64,000 nt of DNA, taken from NCBI RefSeq assembly GCF_002964605.1, contig NZ_PQDH01000003.1, positions 1 to 64,000 on the forward strand. The letters run 5' to 3'. The notes under the pieces were generated by a model. That model saw nothing but the letters and a program-made list of their open reading frames with translations. It did not search any database and had not been told where the DNA came from. Of the stretch, positions 26,643 to 35,864 are shown in pieces (the stretch's first letter is position 1; each line of letters opens with the position of its first letter). Both the position numbers and the translations under genes were made by a program. The stretch comes from Vallitalea okinawensis (GTDB lineage: Bacteria; Bacillota; Clostridia; Lachnospirales; PQDH01).

Positions 26643-26699
26643 TTATTCTTTTTTCACCTCTAAAGACCACTTGTTTTTATAATAGATTATTCTTTTCAT
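26643..26699 (-). CDS. Possible 18-residue leader peptide or microprotein
   Basis: ATG preceded by AGGGAG at 7-8 nt, then 17 more codons ending in TAA (peptide MKRIIYYKNKWSLEVKKE), 22 bp before the GNAT gene in the same direction. The ribosome site is good, but the size gives little statistical support. It could be a leader that influences translation of the GNAT gene. Confidence 0.3.
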   Translation of the reverse strand: MKRIIYYKNKWSLEVKKE

Positions 26700-26840
26700 C
26701 ACAATCACTCCCTTCATAATGATACTATAAATTCTATATACATAACCGCTAACTTTGATTGCAGTCTATATATCTAATAGTAAGTAAGCAAATCCCCTCT
26801 TCTTTATCCCAAACAAACAACTGGAAACCAAATCCTCAAT

Positions 26841-27692
26841 CTAGCCACTCTTAGTTACATGCAAATCAAGTATTTCCTTAATTTCTTTCCATGTGTTTAC
26901 CCAATCATAATTTGGGTTGTCAATTATATAGGAATCAATAGGAAGTCTTTTAATAATATTTAACTCAACTTCCTTTCTAAATTCAAAATACGATACCATG
27001 CCCTCAAAACCACTTAATGAATGAGCTATTCCAAAAGGACTTTCTTGAATGTAGGAAATTACTCTTTCCATCCAAACTTGTTTACCTTCTTTATTCACAC
27101 GTATATCCGAAACTTTTCTAATTGTTTCATATACACTGGGTTGTCTCAGATATATGAGTATCGGATTTAATTCATTCACAGTTGAAATAAGGTTTAGCAA
27201 ATATTTTTTTATGTGTTCTTCAGACATACAATGAAATAGGAGTAACTCATTAATGTGATTTTGTAAAAAAGCACACTCAAATACAGCCATCGCTTCACCT
27301 TCAAGTGTCTGTTGACTAAATTTCTTCCATTTTTTTATGTGTAAATCCGAAAAGGTTTTAAAACCTACCCTATTATCATAGACCTCAAAACTTTCCATCA
27401 GTTGGAAAAAAGACTTGTCATCAATTGGGAATTGTGTATATGGAAAAACTGCGTATCCATCCTCTATGTACATATGCCTTTTGATCTGCATTTCATATTT
27501 AGGGTACTCTTTCATAATACAATCTAATTTTTCCACTGGAATACAAGCGCACCAAGCAAGGTCTGCTGGATGTCCATCTCCTTCTTGATATAAATGAGTT
27601 TTTCTGATTGTGGAAGTATACTCATAAATTCTTTTCGAGATCGTGGTCTTTCCAGAACCAGGTAATCCTTCTACTAGAATTAATTTTCTCAT
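26841..27692 (-). CDS. P-loop NTPase/kinase-like protein
   Basis: A 283-residue protein starting with a Walker A motif, LILVEGLPGSGKTTISKRIYEY (residues 4-25), then HLYQEGDGHPADLAW, where a zeta-toxin- or phosphotransferase-like enzyme carries its substrate acid. The rest is helical with few conserved signs. Probably phosphorylates a small molecule; the substrate is unknown. AAAGGAG precedes the ATG. Confidence 0.75.
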   Translation of the reverse strand: MRKLILVEGLPGSGKTTISKRIYEYTSTIRKTHLYQEGDGHPADLAWCACIPVEKLDCIMKEYPKYEMQIKRHMYIEDGYAVFPYTQFPIDDKSFFQLMESFEVYDNRVGFKTFSDLHIKKWKKFSQQTLEGEAMAVFECAFLQNHINELLLFHCMSEEHIKKYLLNLISTVNELNPILIYLRQPSVYETIRKVSDIRVNKEGKQVWMERVISYIQESPFGIAHSLSGFEGMVSYFEFRKEVELNIIKRLPIDSYIIDNPNYDWVNTWKEIKEILDLHVTKSG

Positions 27693-27821
27693 AATATCTC
27701 CTTTTCTAAATTAATAAATCTATCTCCTTTGATTACAACACAATATTATAGCTTAATCTCAATATTCATCTAATTTATAATGAGTAAAAGATAGATATAA
27801 CTAATAGCCTTAATTATATTG

Positions 27822-28778
27822 TTAATTCTCTAGCTGTGACAAAATCCTTTGTATTCTAATTGTGCAATCTATCTTTCTATTCAAATCTCTACGCCACGAG
27901 TTAGATAATGGATATTGCATTTTATCTTTTACAGTTTGTCCCATGTCCCAAAATCCATCTTTTGCAACATTCTCATATAACCAATTCATAAAACCATTTG
28001 ACTTCGTTTTAGCACAAGAATATTTACTTAATAATTCATATGCATATATATATCTACTTGATTGTTTTGAAGGAAAAATTTTAGGAGGTGCTGTAAGTTT
28101 TCCATCATAGATATAATATATTCCCTTATCTTTAGATATGATGTAATCTAGAAATTTAGATTCGATACTAGCAGTTAGAAAACCAGAAAGAATAGATACT
28201 AGATAATAATTTTGAAATCCCCATATTACTTTTCCTTTCTCTGGTTTATGTGTCTCATAATATGCTTCTAAATATGCCTCATGATCATAATTAGCAGATG
28301 AAAAAGCATGAGTAATTACATTTGCCCATTTGTTAGCAATTGCTTTGGCTTCAGCATTTGATGGGTCTATATTAATAATCCATGTTGCTACAAACAATCT
28401 TGTTAATAAGTCCCAATCATGCTTTTTCTCTTTATAATCTCTTAAGTCTAAATCTCTATTCAAATATTTATTCATATAACTTAAAACTCTTTGAATGGGC
28501 TCGTCAGCTTTATCTAGACCTAATATTAGCAATCTACGTAATGCCCTTTCGGTTGTTATAGATGTTTTTGAAGAAGTACTCATACTGTGGAATCGTCCCC
28601 ATGAACCGTCATCCCATTGAAGATTTACTATATCCTTTACCCACTTCGTCTCTAATAACTTGCATTTAGTATTTTTCATAAGTTTATTATCTTTATCAAT
28701 TTTTAATATATCTCGCATTAAAAGGTACTTTGGAATAACATCTAAATCAAATTCTACTAGTTCTTCTGCTTTAATCAA
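27822..28778 (-). CDS. Alpha/alpha-toroid (prenyltransferase/cyclase-like) protein
   Basis: The 318 residues include NLQWDDGSWGRFHS and later AKDGFWDMGQ, repeats of the QW/G-x-W kind found in prenyltransferase beta subunits and terpene cyclases. Helices with regular hydrophobic spacing lie between. The DxDD or DDTAEA motifs of cyclases are not evident, so it may be a toroid-fold protein with another role. It starts at TTG, eight bases after GGGGGT. No linked terpene genes. Confidence 0.55.
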   Translation of the reverse strand: MIKAEELVEFDLDVIPKYLLMRDILKIDKDNKLMKNTKCKLLETKWVKDIVNLQWDDGSWGRFHSMSTSSKTSITTERALRRLLILGLDKADEPIQRVLSYMNKYLNRDLDLRDYKEKKHDWDLLTRLFVATWIINIDPSNAEAKAIANKWANVITHAFSSANYDHEAYLEAYYETHKPEKGKVIWGFQNYYLVSILSGFLTASIESKFLDYIISKDKGIYYIYDGKLTAPPKIFPSKQSSRYIYAYELLSKYSCAKTKSNGFMNWLYENVAKDGFWDMGQTVKDKMQYPLSNSWRRDLNRKIDCTIRIQRILSQLEN

Positions 28779-28989
28779 CTTTTGCTACCCCCATTATTTT
28801 TACATCTTTAACAAAAAGCCTGTGCATATTCTTAACTATATTTGTTATGTTAATTTACATCTTAAATCAAATTGGTAAATATACTTTAATCTAACTTTAA
28901 GTATAATCAATATTTAATTATAGCAAAATATGGTTAATAAATCTACATTATTACAATATTCTTAATACTAACTATTTTGATTAAACTAT

Positions 28990-29045
28990 AAAAGTGGTAG
29001 CTAGGTCATAGAGGTAATTAATACCTCAATCTTGCTACCACTTTT
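28990..29045 (-). terminator. Terminator after the BtrH-like gene
   Basis: Twelve-bp perfect arms (28990-29001 and 29034-29045) with an inner GGTA/TACC hairpin, 18 bp after the stop of 29063-30016. The plus strand also shows TTTTATTT after the stem. Confidence 0.75.
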
Positions 29046-29062
29046 ATTTAGTGATTATTGAA

Positions 29063-30016
29063 TTATTTTTTTAGTAGAGGTGTACTCTCTAATAAATCAA
29101 TGCATGTTACTTCTCTTACTCCTGCAGACCTAACTTTATTTTGGACCATCATTAGCATTTCTTCAGAATGTATTATATCAGAACAAACTAGATCGAAGGC
29201 TGACTTTAGATTCTGATATATTTCTTCATAACCTTTTGCAACTTCTATTAATTCTGGATAAGTGTGAGATGCTTTTAATAAATATTTCCATGCATGATAT
29301 CTTAAAGAAGCATATGTCCCTAGATAGTATTGTGTCGAAAAACTAAAACTATCTTTAATGTTCTCTGTTGTAAAAAAATCTGTAAGAGCTTTATAAGCTT
29401 CTAATCCATCTGCATTCTCGCACCACTCTTCTCCTTTAGCATGCCTAATGGCTAATTTAATTGTATCTATCAAAATTGATTCTTCTGATTTATCTGTTTT
29501 TTCTTTTGGAATTGTTACTGAAAGGATAGGGATTTCTCTTCTTCCAAGTATTGTATAGGCTATGTTACCTTCTTCACCTGTAATTGATAGGTAGCTTAAA
29601 GTCTCCTTACTTTCATCATATCCTGTTATTAAGCCCCATTCTGGAATACCAATATCCCATACAATTGGATATAGTTTTGAATCAACCGCTTCTTTTATCA
29701 TTTTTATAGCATGTAAACGTCTTTCTTCTTCCACTGACTGTTCATCCCATAGTCGATCAATGTAAGTACATGTATATCCACCATTTTCAACACCTTGATG
29801 GCATAGTTTAAAATCAAAGATGCTCATTGCGCTGGGACAGAGAGTTTTACCATCCACCCATATTCTAAAAGCAAAACCACTGGTTGCAATAATATCCTCA
29901 GGGTTATCTGATAGATTAGAGACTTTTAGGGAAAGAGCTAAAGACTTTGGGAAAGAATGTAAAAATCCTGTAGGATCATAAGCCCCTATCGTCCATTTTA
30001 TGTCTTCCTTTTTCAT
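29063..30016 (-). CDS. BtrH-like (papain-like fold) protein linked to an AraC regulator
   Basis: The 317-residue protein shares block order with 3233-4324: an N-terminal segment ending FHSFPKSLALSL, SGFAFRIWVDGK, YPIVWDIGIPEWGLITGYDESKETLSYLS (equivalent to GIPVLAQG and GYEDDGEKVIGWD), then a helical C-terminal half (EEWCENADGLEAYKALTDFF). No sure catalytic triad. The gene follows the AraC-GyrI gene by 4 bp, so they are one operon. Likely handles the small molecule sensed by that regulator; inference only. Confidence 0.6.
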   Translation of the reverse strand: MKKEDIKWTIGAYDPTGFLHSFPKSLALSLKVSNLSDNPEDIIATSGFAFRIWVDGKTLCPSAMSIFDFKLCHQGVENGGYTCTYIDRLWDEQSVEEERRLHAIKMIKEAVDSKLYPIVWDIGIPEWGLITGYDESKETLSYLSITGEEGNIAYTILGRREIPILSVTIPKEKTDKSEESILIDTIKLAIRHAKGEEWCENADGLEAYKALTDFFTTENIKDSFSFSTQYYLGTYASLRYHAWKYLLKASHTYPELIEVAKGYEEIYQNLKSAFDLVCSDIIHSEEMLMMVQNKVRSAGVREVTCIDLLESTPLLKK

Positions 30017-30020
30017 TTAA

Positions 30021-30890
30021 TCAACTCCTTATTTTTTTAACAGGTATATAGATATCTTCGCTATACCTGTTACTCTTCTCACAATATGTTTCAAATGCAT
30101 AGCTGTTTATTCGTGTATATTCATTATTATTTGGTAGCCATCTATTCAAAATATAATCCCAAGTTTGATGAATGGTTTCAACAAATGTGAAGCTATCAGC
30201 AGTCGGTGTTTTAAAAACAGCATATGTTCCTCTAGGAATTGTTATGGTATAAGTATTATGAATAGGATCACAGCTTTTAACACCAATGAAATAGTTGAAA
30301 GTTTTGGCGTTTATATCAATGATAGCGATACCAAAGTCTTTACGATGTTGCGGGTTGATGTGAGGTTGAAGTTTCTCGCCAGCTTTACTGCAGTTATACT
30401 TATTCCAGAAATGAGGAATCTCCGTATGAGATTTCTCGACGGATGTTTGAGAAATATGGCCATATAAATGAAAAGATTGAAGATCAACTATTTGAGGCTC
30501 TATTCGAATATCTTCTTTTATTTGATTAAGTTCAAGGATATCTAACTTTTCATATAAGTGAAGACTGTTAAAACTGGTTTTATATTCTTTTGGAGTAATG
30601 TTATGTTCTGTTTTAAAAGCGTGTACGAAGTTTTCATATGAATTGAAACCCCATTCCATTGCTATAGCAAAGAAAAATTTATCAGACTTATGTATAAGCT
30701 TTGCTATTTCACTTAGTCTTCGCTTTCGTATATATTGTCCAGGTGTCATTCCAGTTGCTTCTTTAAATATCCTTAAGAAGTGATATTCTGAATATCCAGC
30801 AGCCTTAGCACATGTGCTTAGATTTATCTGAGACTGAAGATTGCTTTCAATATAGTCAATTGCAATTTGTATATGTTGTGTATAGTTCAT
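30021..30890 (-). CDS. AraC-family regulator with GyrI-like effector domain
   Basis: A 289-residue regulator. Residues about 5-105 hold two helix-turn-helix units (LSTCAKAAGYSEYHFLRIFK and AIAMEWGFNSYENFVHAFK). Residues about 130-285 are a GyrI/SOUL-like ligand domain (GTYAVFKTPTADSFTFVETIH, and the closing EDIYIPVKK). This build resembles Rob/BmrR-type multidrug sensors. I use ATG 30890 because GAGGAGG precedes it; an upstream GTG overlaps that site. Confidence 0.92.
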   Translation of the reverse strand: MNYTQHIQIAIDYIESNLQSQINLSTCAKAAGYSEYHFLRIFKEATGMTPGQYIRKRRLSEIAKLIHKSDKFFFAIAMEWGFNSYENFVHAFKTEHNITPKEYKTSFNSLHLYEKLDILELNQIKEDIRIEPQIVDLQSFHLYGHISQTSVEKSHTEIPHFWNKYNCSKAGEKLQPHINPQHRKDFGIAIIDINAKTFNYFIGVKSCDPIHNTYTITIPRGTYAVFKTPTADSFTFVETIHQTWDYILNRWLPNNNEYTRINSYAFETYCEKSNRYSEDIYIPVKKIRS

Positions 30891-30971
30891 GATCAACCTC
30901 CTCACATGATTATTCTATCATATTGCCACCATAACAAAATAATAAAAATTGCTATTTTTACTTTTAAGCAA

Positions 30972-30998
30972 TAAAAATAAGCCCCATTAAGGGCTTAT
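30972..30998 (-). terminator. Terminator of the nitroreductase gene
   Basis: ATAAGCCC and GGGCTTAT (plus-strand arms around CATTAA); on the minus strand the stem is followed by TTTTTATT. It lies 5 bp after the stop. Confidence 0.88.
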
Positions 30999-31002
30999 AG
31001 CA

Positions 31003-31500
31003 TTAATAGACTTCATAGTGAACTTTGGTTGGATCGTACCTGTCAGTAAATTTATTTTGATCTGAGTACCCAACTGGTACCACTGAGAAAGCTTTAACGT
31101 GGTCTGGGAGTTGAAATAAATCTTTAATGTACTGCATTCTATTTTCTAGTGGTGCTACACCTAACCAAACAGCCCCTAGATCTAATTCTACCGCTTGTAA
31201 TAAGAGGTTTTGAGTTGCTGCAGAAAGATCCTGCTCCCAATTCTCTGGATACTTCATCACATTCTCATTACCTAGAAATACAAATGCAACCGATGCCTTT
31301 TCAATCATCTTTGAATAAGGACTCATTAAGGACAGTTTCTTAAGCATTTCTTTGTTCTGAACAATGATCATTTCCCATGGCTGTTGGTTACCTGCTGATG
31401 GTGCTTGCATAGCAGCTCTTATCAATTGATCTATTTTTTCTTTTTCCACAGGTTGATTGTCGTATTTTCGAATACTTCTACGTATAAATATTTCATTCAT
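31003..31500 (-). CDS. Nitroreductase-family protein
   Basis: A 165-residue FMN-dependent nitroreductase: IRRSIRKYDNQPVEKEKIDQ, then MQAPSAGNQQPWEMIIV with the FMN-contacting S-x-x-N-x-Q/P-W pattern, and LGAVWLGVAP. It reduces nitro or quinone compounds with NAD(P)H. ATG 31500 follows AAAGGAG; an upstream in-frame start lacks such a site. Confidence 0.92.
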   Translation of the reverse strand: MNEIFIRRSIRKYDNQPVEKEKIDQLIRAAMQAPSAGNQQPWEMIIVQNKEMLKKLSLMSPYSKMIEKASVAFVFLGNENVMKYPENWEQDLSAATQNLLLQAVELDLGAVWLGVAPLENRMQYIKDLFQLPDHVKAFSVVPVGYSDQNKFTDRYDPTKVHYEVY

Positions 31501-31560
31501 TAGTTTCACTCCTTTAATAATCACGGATAATAATATTGCTTAACTAACATATTCATTCTC

Positions 31561-31668
31561 TTAATTCTCAAGATCTTTAAGTAAGGATATTGATTCTGTA
31601 GTCTGTATTATAAAAACTTTTTCTTCAGTTTGTCGATATTTTATTCTCAACAAGCTCTTCCTATTCAT
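31561..31668 (-). other. Possible 35-residue ORF or gene remnant
   Basis: An open frame from ATG to TAA starting 4 bp after the kinase stop, with coding-like composition (RIKYRQTEEKVFIIQTTESI). No Shine-Dalgarno sequence is visible. It may be a remnant or be translated by coupling. Confidence 0.25.
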
Positions 31669-31672
31669 TTAC

Positions 31673-32230
31673 TTATTCAATATTATTTTTAATCCATTGA
31701 ATGACAACATCTAACCCAGTATCTGAAAATTTAGAGCCATTTAAAACGATATCAGCATGCCATCGTGACGGCTCTACAAATTCATTATGTCTATATCTCA
31801 CCGCATCTAGGTATACTGAGGTAATGTCTTCAAAAGTTTGTCCCCATCCCATATTGCGTCGAATTCTTCTTATTATCCTTTCGTCTGCTTGACAATCAAC
31901 AAATACTTTTAAATCTAAAACATCTCTTATCTCATCTTTGTATAATGTCATTAGTCCTTCAATTAGTATGACTTGGCAATCTTGTCTATTAAGCAGTTCT
32001 TCTAAATCAAATAATAATCGATTGAAATCAATTGTATCTGGATGATTATGATCTTCATAAATAAGTCGAGAGATAGGAGCGACAATCATTGGCGGATCCT
32101 CAATAAAGTAATCATCCATATGAATGGACTTAACACTAAACTCTTTAAGATATTTTTCTATATAGGAGCACGTAGTGGATTTTCCACTTCCTGATCCTCC
32201 GGCTATACCTACTACAAGTGGCTTCTTCAT
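31673..32230 (-). CDS. Uridine kinase-like P-loop kinase
   Basis: The 185 residues resemble uridine kinase/phosphoribulokinase enzymes: Walker A GIAGGSGSGKSTTCSYI, then IHMDDYFI (substrate-binding Asp), NHPDTIDFNRL, and VILIEGLMTLY (Walker B-like). The length is a little short of Udk (~210). ATG 32230 lies after AAGGAGG; the longer frame upstream lacks a site. Likely phosphorylates a nucleoside or similar hydroxyl compound. Confidence 0.85.
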   Translation of the reverse strand: MKKPLVVGIAGGSGSGKSTTCSYIEKYLKEFSVKSIHMDDYFIEDPPMIVAPISRLIYEDHNHPDTIDFNRLLFDLEELLNRQDCQVILIEGLMTLYKDEIRDVLDLKVFVDCQADERIIRRIRRNMGWGQTFEDITSVYLDAVRYRHNEFVEPSRWHADIVLNGSKFSDTGLDVVIQWIKNNIE

Positions 32231-32397
32231 ATCCAATTTACCTCCTTGTTCTTCAGTAATACTTGTCTCTATAATAATTTCAATCATACATTAAATATAA
32301 CATTGCTTGAATCTATAGTATATGTTTTCTCTCTTACTCTAAATAATAACATAATTATCATAACTCGCCAATAATAGTAATTGAAAAATACTGAAAA

Positions 32398-32435
32398 AGA
32401 CCTATACGGATCACACAAGTGATGATTATAGGTCT
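32398..32435 (-). terminator. Terminator of the TPR-S41 gene
   Basis: Outer arms AGACCTATA/TATAGGTCT and inner ATCAC/GTGAT; on the minus strand followed by TTTTTC, 19 bp after the stop. Confidence 0.85.
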
Positions 32436-32453
32436 CTAAAGGTTATCTTTTAT

Positions 32454-34700
32454 TTATTTTATTGCTTTTAAAAAGTCATCTAACTCATTTCCACTAACAT
32501 AAATATCTGGAGCTATCCCTACATCCATTATATTCGTCTGTCTAACATTCCAATAATGATTAACGACTAATAAAAGGAGCTTATTTTGTTGATCTTCATA
32601 GACATACTGTCCTACACCTTTACCAAAGGTATTTCTACCAACAACATTGACATTATTTAAATAGGTCTTTAGACCCAGTGTAAGTAATTCAGAAGCGCTG
32701 GCTGAATTTTCATCAACAAAAATATAAATCTCTTTAAATGGAATCATTGAAGCATCAGAATAATAATTAGTTGTATAACCATCTTTGTCAATTAAAGTAC
32801 TCGTAACACATTCTGGTAAAAGTATGTCAAGCATATTATTGGCGCTATCTGTATCTCCACCAAAATTGTTACGCACATCGATAATAAGTGTTTTATTCTC
32901 CGGTTCTTGGATACTGTCTAAGAGCACAGTGAATTTATTATCAGTATACATTGCAAAGGTATTTATTTTTGTATAGATAGTGTTATCTGAAAGATAGTCA
33001 TACGTCATATCTTGCTGTTCCATATCCATGAAATAGTCGTATTCATCTCCATAGACTGCAAGCGTAAACAAATCATCAGATTTTCTCATAGTATCAACAA
33101 GCTGATCAAGAGTATCACTTGTTATTCTTCCATTATTGATCTTATCTCTCTCAGTACCTGTCATATCTTTATTGTCATAAAAATAATAATCATCGAAGAA
33201 GTTAACAACTTGCTCTTCAAGTGGAACTTCTTTGTTAACCAATTCATTACGAACCAACAAAGCTGTGTAGTTTTCTGAGTTAAGTGCTAAAGCTTCATCT
33301 GAGTATTCCTCGGCTTTATCATAATCCTGAAGTAAGAAATAAGTATAGGATTGATATGAGATAATTTCATCATTATCAGGTAATATCTTTAACATCTTAT
33401 CATAATAAGAAATTACTTCATCTAATTCATCAAGTTCAAAATAACTATCCGCAATATACCATAGTACATCAAAAGAGTATGGGAATGATTCTTCTGCTTC
33501 TAAACCAAATTCTACAGCTCTTGCATATCTCTTTCCTGTATATAATCCATATAGTTTATTAATGTAGGCATCTTCATAATCTGGATTAAGCTCAATTGCC
33601 TTGTCAAAATACTCGAGAGATTCCATATAAAGTGTTTGCTCTAGATAGATATTACCTATAGCGTTATACAATTCATCGTATTGGTTATCTTTTTGTATTG
33701 CAGTATTAGCTAATTCAAGGGCCTGATTATACTCTTCAAGAGCAGTATTATTATAGATTAACCAAGTATATATAAGAAGGTTATCAGGATTCGCTTCTAA
33801 GAGTTTCTGAAAAATATCTAATGATTTATTGTATTTTCCGTAATAATAATAAAACGCACCTAAGTCAATTTGTGCTACTAAATCATCTGAGAATATCTTG
33901 GCTGTATTTTCATAACAAGCCTCGACCTCTTCAAAAGTACCTGATTCTTCTAAAATCACTGCTTTCATATAATAGGCATCATAATAGTCTTTATTGTCCC
34001 TTATTGTTTCATCAATTTGATTAATGGCTTCTTCTCTGCCACTTGTATATAATAAGCAATAAGCTTTGTACATTTCAGCATCAGGGTCACCAGGATCACC
34101 TTTTAAGTAATGATTAAAATTCTCCAGAGCTTCATCGTATTGCTGTAGAGTAAAGTTAATTTCACCTTTACCGTAATAAGCAAGATTAAAATCTCCCTGT
34201 GCTTCAAAAGCTTGGTCATAATACTTTAAAGCCTTATCATATTGACTAAGATTGAAGTAAATGGCTCCTTTAATCACATATTCTTCTGCTGTATTAGGCT
34301 GAACATTAAGAGCTTTGTCAATGTATTCCAAAGCTAAGTCTAGTTCACCTAGGTCAACATAAGCACTACTAATATTGGATAATGTTATATCAAGAAGCTC
34401 ATTATCAACATTATTATAGGGTTCAGAAATCTGATCATCAAATTTCTCTAAGTTCTTATTGAAGTAAACCAGGGCTTCTTCTGCTTTTCCTTCATCGAGT
34501 AGCTCTAAACCCCTGTCATTATCGGCATATCCATCTAAATCACCCATTAAAGCATCCATTTCATCTTGAAAATCATTAAAGGCACTTTCGACTTCACTGT
34601 TTAGTCGTTTAAATGTATCATTTATTTTATCTGTGCAAGCACTTAAGAATAAGATCGAACTAAAGCAAATTATACTTGCAACAATTTTTTTTATTTTCAT
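32454..34700 (-). CDS. TPR-repeat lipoprotein with C-terminal S41 protease domain
   Basis: The 748-residue protein starts with a lipoprotein signal (ILFLSAC, Cys about 22). Residues about 65-490 are TPR units such as GLELLDEGKAEEALVYFNKNL and EYVIKGAIYFNLSQYDKALKYY, about twelve in number. A C-terminal-processing-protease domain follows: LIIDVRNNFGGDTDSANNML, IFVDENSASASELLTLGL with the catalytic Ser, and NTFGKGVGQYVYE with the catalytic Lys. There is no PDZ domain; the TPR array probably presents the substrate instead. It is lipid-anchored outside the membrane. AGGGG precedes the ATG. Confidence 0.9.
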   Translation of the reverse strand: MKIKKIVASIICFSSILFLSACTDKINDTFKRLNSEVESAFNDFQDEMDALMGDLDGYADNDRGLELLDEGKAEEALVYFNKNLEKFDDQISEPYNNVDNELLDITLSNISSAYVDLGELDLALEYIDKALNVQPNTAEEYVIKGAIYFNLSQYDKALKYYDQAFEAQGDFNLAYYGKGEINFTLQQYDEALENFNHYLKGDPGDPDAEMYKAYCLLYTSGREEAINQIDETIRDNKDYYDAYYMKAVILEESGTFEEVEACYENTAKIFSDDLVAQIDLGAFYYYYGKYNKSLDIFQKLLEANPDNLLIYTWLIYNNTALEEYNQALELANTAIQKDNQYDELYNAIGNIYLEQTLYMESLEYFDKAIELNPDYEDAYINKLYGLYTGKRYARAVEFGLEAEESFPYSFDVLWYIADSYFELDELDEVISYYDKMLKILPDNDEIISYQSYTYFLLQDYDKAEEYSDEALALNSENYTALLVRNELVNKEVPLEEQVVNFFDDYYFYDNKDMTGTERDKINNGRITSDTLDQLVDTMRKSDDLFTLAVYGDEYDYFMDMEQQDMTYDYLSDNTIYTKINTFAMYTDNKFTVLLDSIQEPENKTLIIDVRNNFGGDTDSANNMLDILLPECVTSTLIDKDGYTTNYYSDASMIPFKEIYIFVDENSASASELLTLGLKTYLNNVNVVGRNTFGKGVGQYVYEDQQNKLLLLVVNHYWNVRQTNIMDVGIAPDIYVSGNELDDFLKAIK

Positions 34701-34790
34701 AATCTAATCCCCTCTTTGTTACATCATTATCTCAATCATTATACCCTAGTTAAAGGTGTCGAATCAACTAACATTTCCATCCATTAGAAC

Positions 34791-35666
34791 TTAATTAAGG
34801 GTTATTTCTACTAATTCAGGATGATTGTTAATTCTAAATGGGAAAGAACTATTACCTAAACCTCTTGATACAATTAAAGTGGTTTTATCATTTAGATCAT
34901 AATAGCCGCCTTCAAATTCGGGCAAGAAACCTTGCCCTGGTGCCCATAGCCCTCCAACTTTAGGTAACTGTACTTGTCCACCATGAGCATGTCCAGAAAG
35001 AATTAAGTCAAAATCATATAGTCTATAGACTTCAACTAATTCAGGACGATGTGATAGTAAAATCGCTGGTACATCAGATCCTTCTTTCGACATCCAATCC
35101 AGTTGTTTATTTACTTCAATAATACCAGTGAATTTTTCGTATTCTTTACCCTTTTCAGGATAGTAATGAGCTGGATCAATAAGTCCAAAGAGTTTGATTA
35201 TTTCATTACCATTGTTGATTATTGTGTATGTATTGTCCAAGACTACAACGTCCATCTCTATTAAAGCAGAGATAATGTTAGTGTATTGTCCACTCCAGCA
35301 TTCATGATTACCACTAACATAAAATACTGGGTATTTTGAATTGATTTGGGCAATAAAATCTATACTGTTTTGAGCCTCTTCCATTCTCCGTCGATCAAAA
35401 AGATCCCCAGTAATGACAATCATATCAGGTTGACTCTTATCTATTAATTGAATGAGTTCTTCATTATTATTGCGGTATTTCTTAGATTGTAAATCGGCTA
35501 TTTGCAGAATCTTAAATCCTTTAAAAGTCGATGGCAAATTATCTATTATTTTTTCATATTGAGTTACTTCAATTGCATTATTTTCATACCATAAATAGTA
35601 GGTACTACTAAGGAACAATGCCACTAATGTAAGTAACCATAAAACTTTCTTTTTTACTCTATTCAT
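34791..35666 (-). CDS. Membrane-anchored metallophosphoesterase
   Basis: A 291-residue enzyme with an N-terminal membrane segment (about 8-26). Binuclear-metal motifs are ILQIADLQSKKY (D-x-Q/H variant), ITGDLFDRR, SGNHECWSG, LLSHRPELV and LSGHAHGGQV. The closest named group is YkuE/YaeI-like, whose members hydrolyse phosphoesters of lipids at the membrane surface; the first motif reads D-L-Q instead of D-x-H. AAGGAAG precedes the ATG. Confidence 0.88.
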   Translation of the reverse strand: MNRVKKKVLWLLTLVALFLSSTYYLWYENNAIEVTQYEKIIDNLPSTFKGFKILQIADLQSKKYRNNNEELIQLIDKSQPDMIVITGDLFDRRRMEEAQNSIDFIAQINSKYPVFYVSGNHECWSGQYTNIISALIEMDVVVLDNTYTIINNGNEIIKLFGLIDPAHYYPEKGKEYEKFTGIIEVNKQLDWMSKEGSDVPAILLSHRPELVEVYRLYDFDLILSGHAHGGQVQLPKVGGLWAPGQGFLPEFEGGYYDLNDKTTLIVSRGLGNSSFPFRINNHPELVEITLN

Positions 35667-35864
35667 TTCTTTGCTTCCTTTCTTAATTCAACCAATTATA
35701 TCTGAAAAAAGTTAAAAACTCTTATAAATACGTGAAAATATGTTAAATAGTTCAAGGCAATATATATAGTATATCAGAATGAATATGGATTAGAAAGTTT
35801 TTTATGCTATAATTGAATTAAGTTGTTTATTAAGCTACATATACTAAAACTAAGAGGTGGTTTT

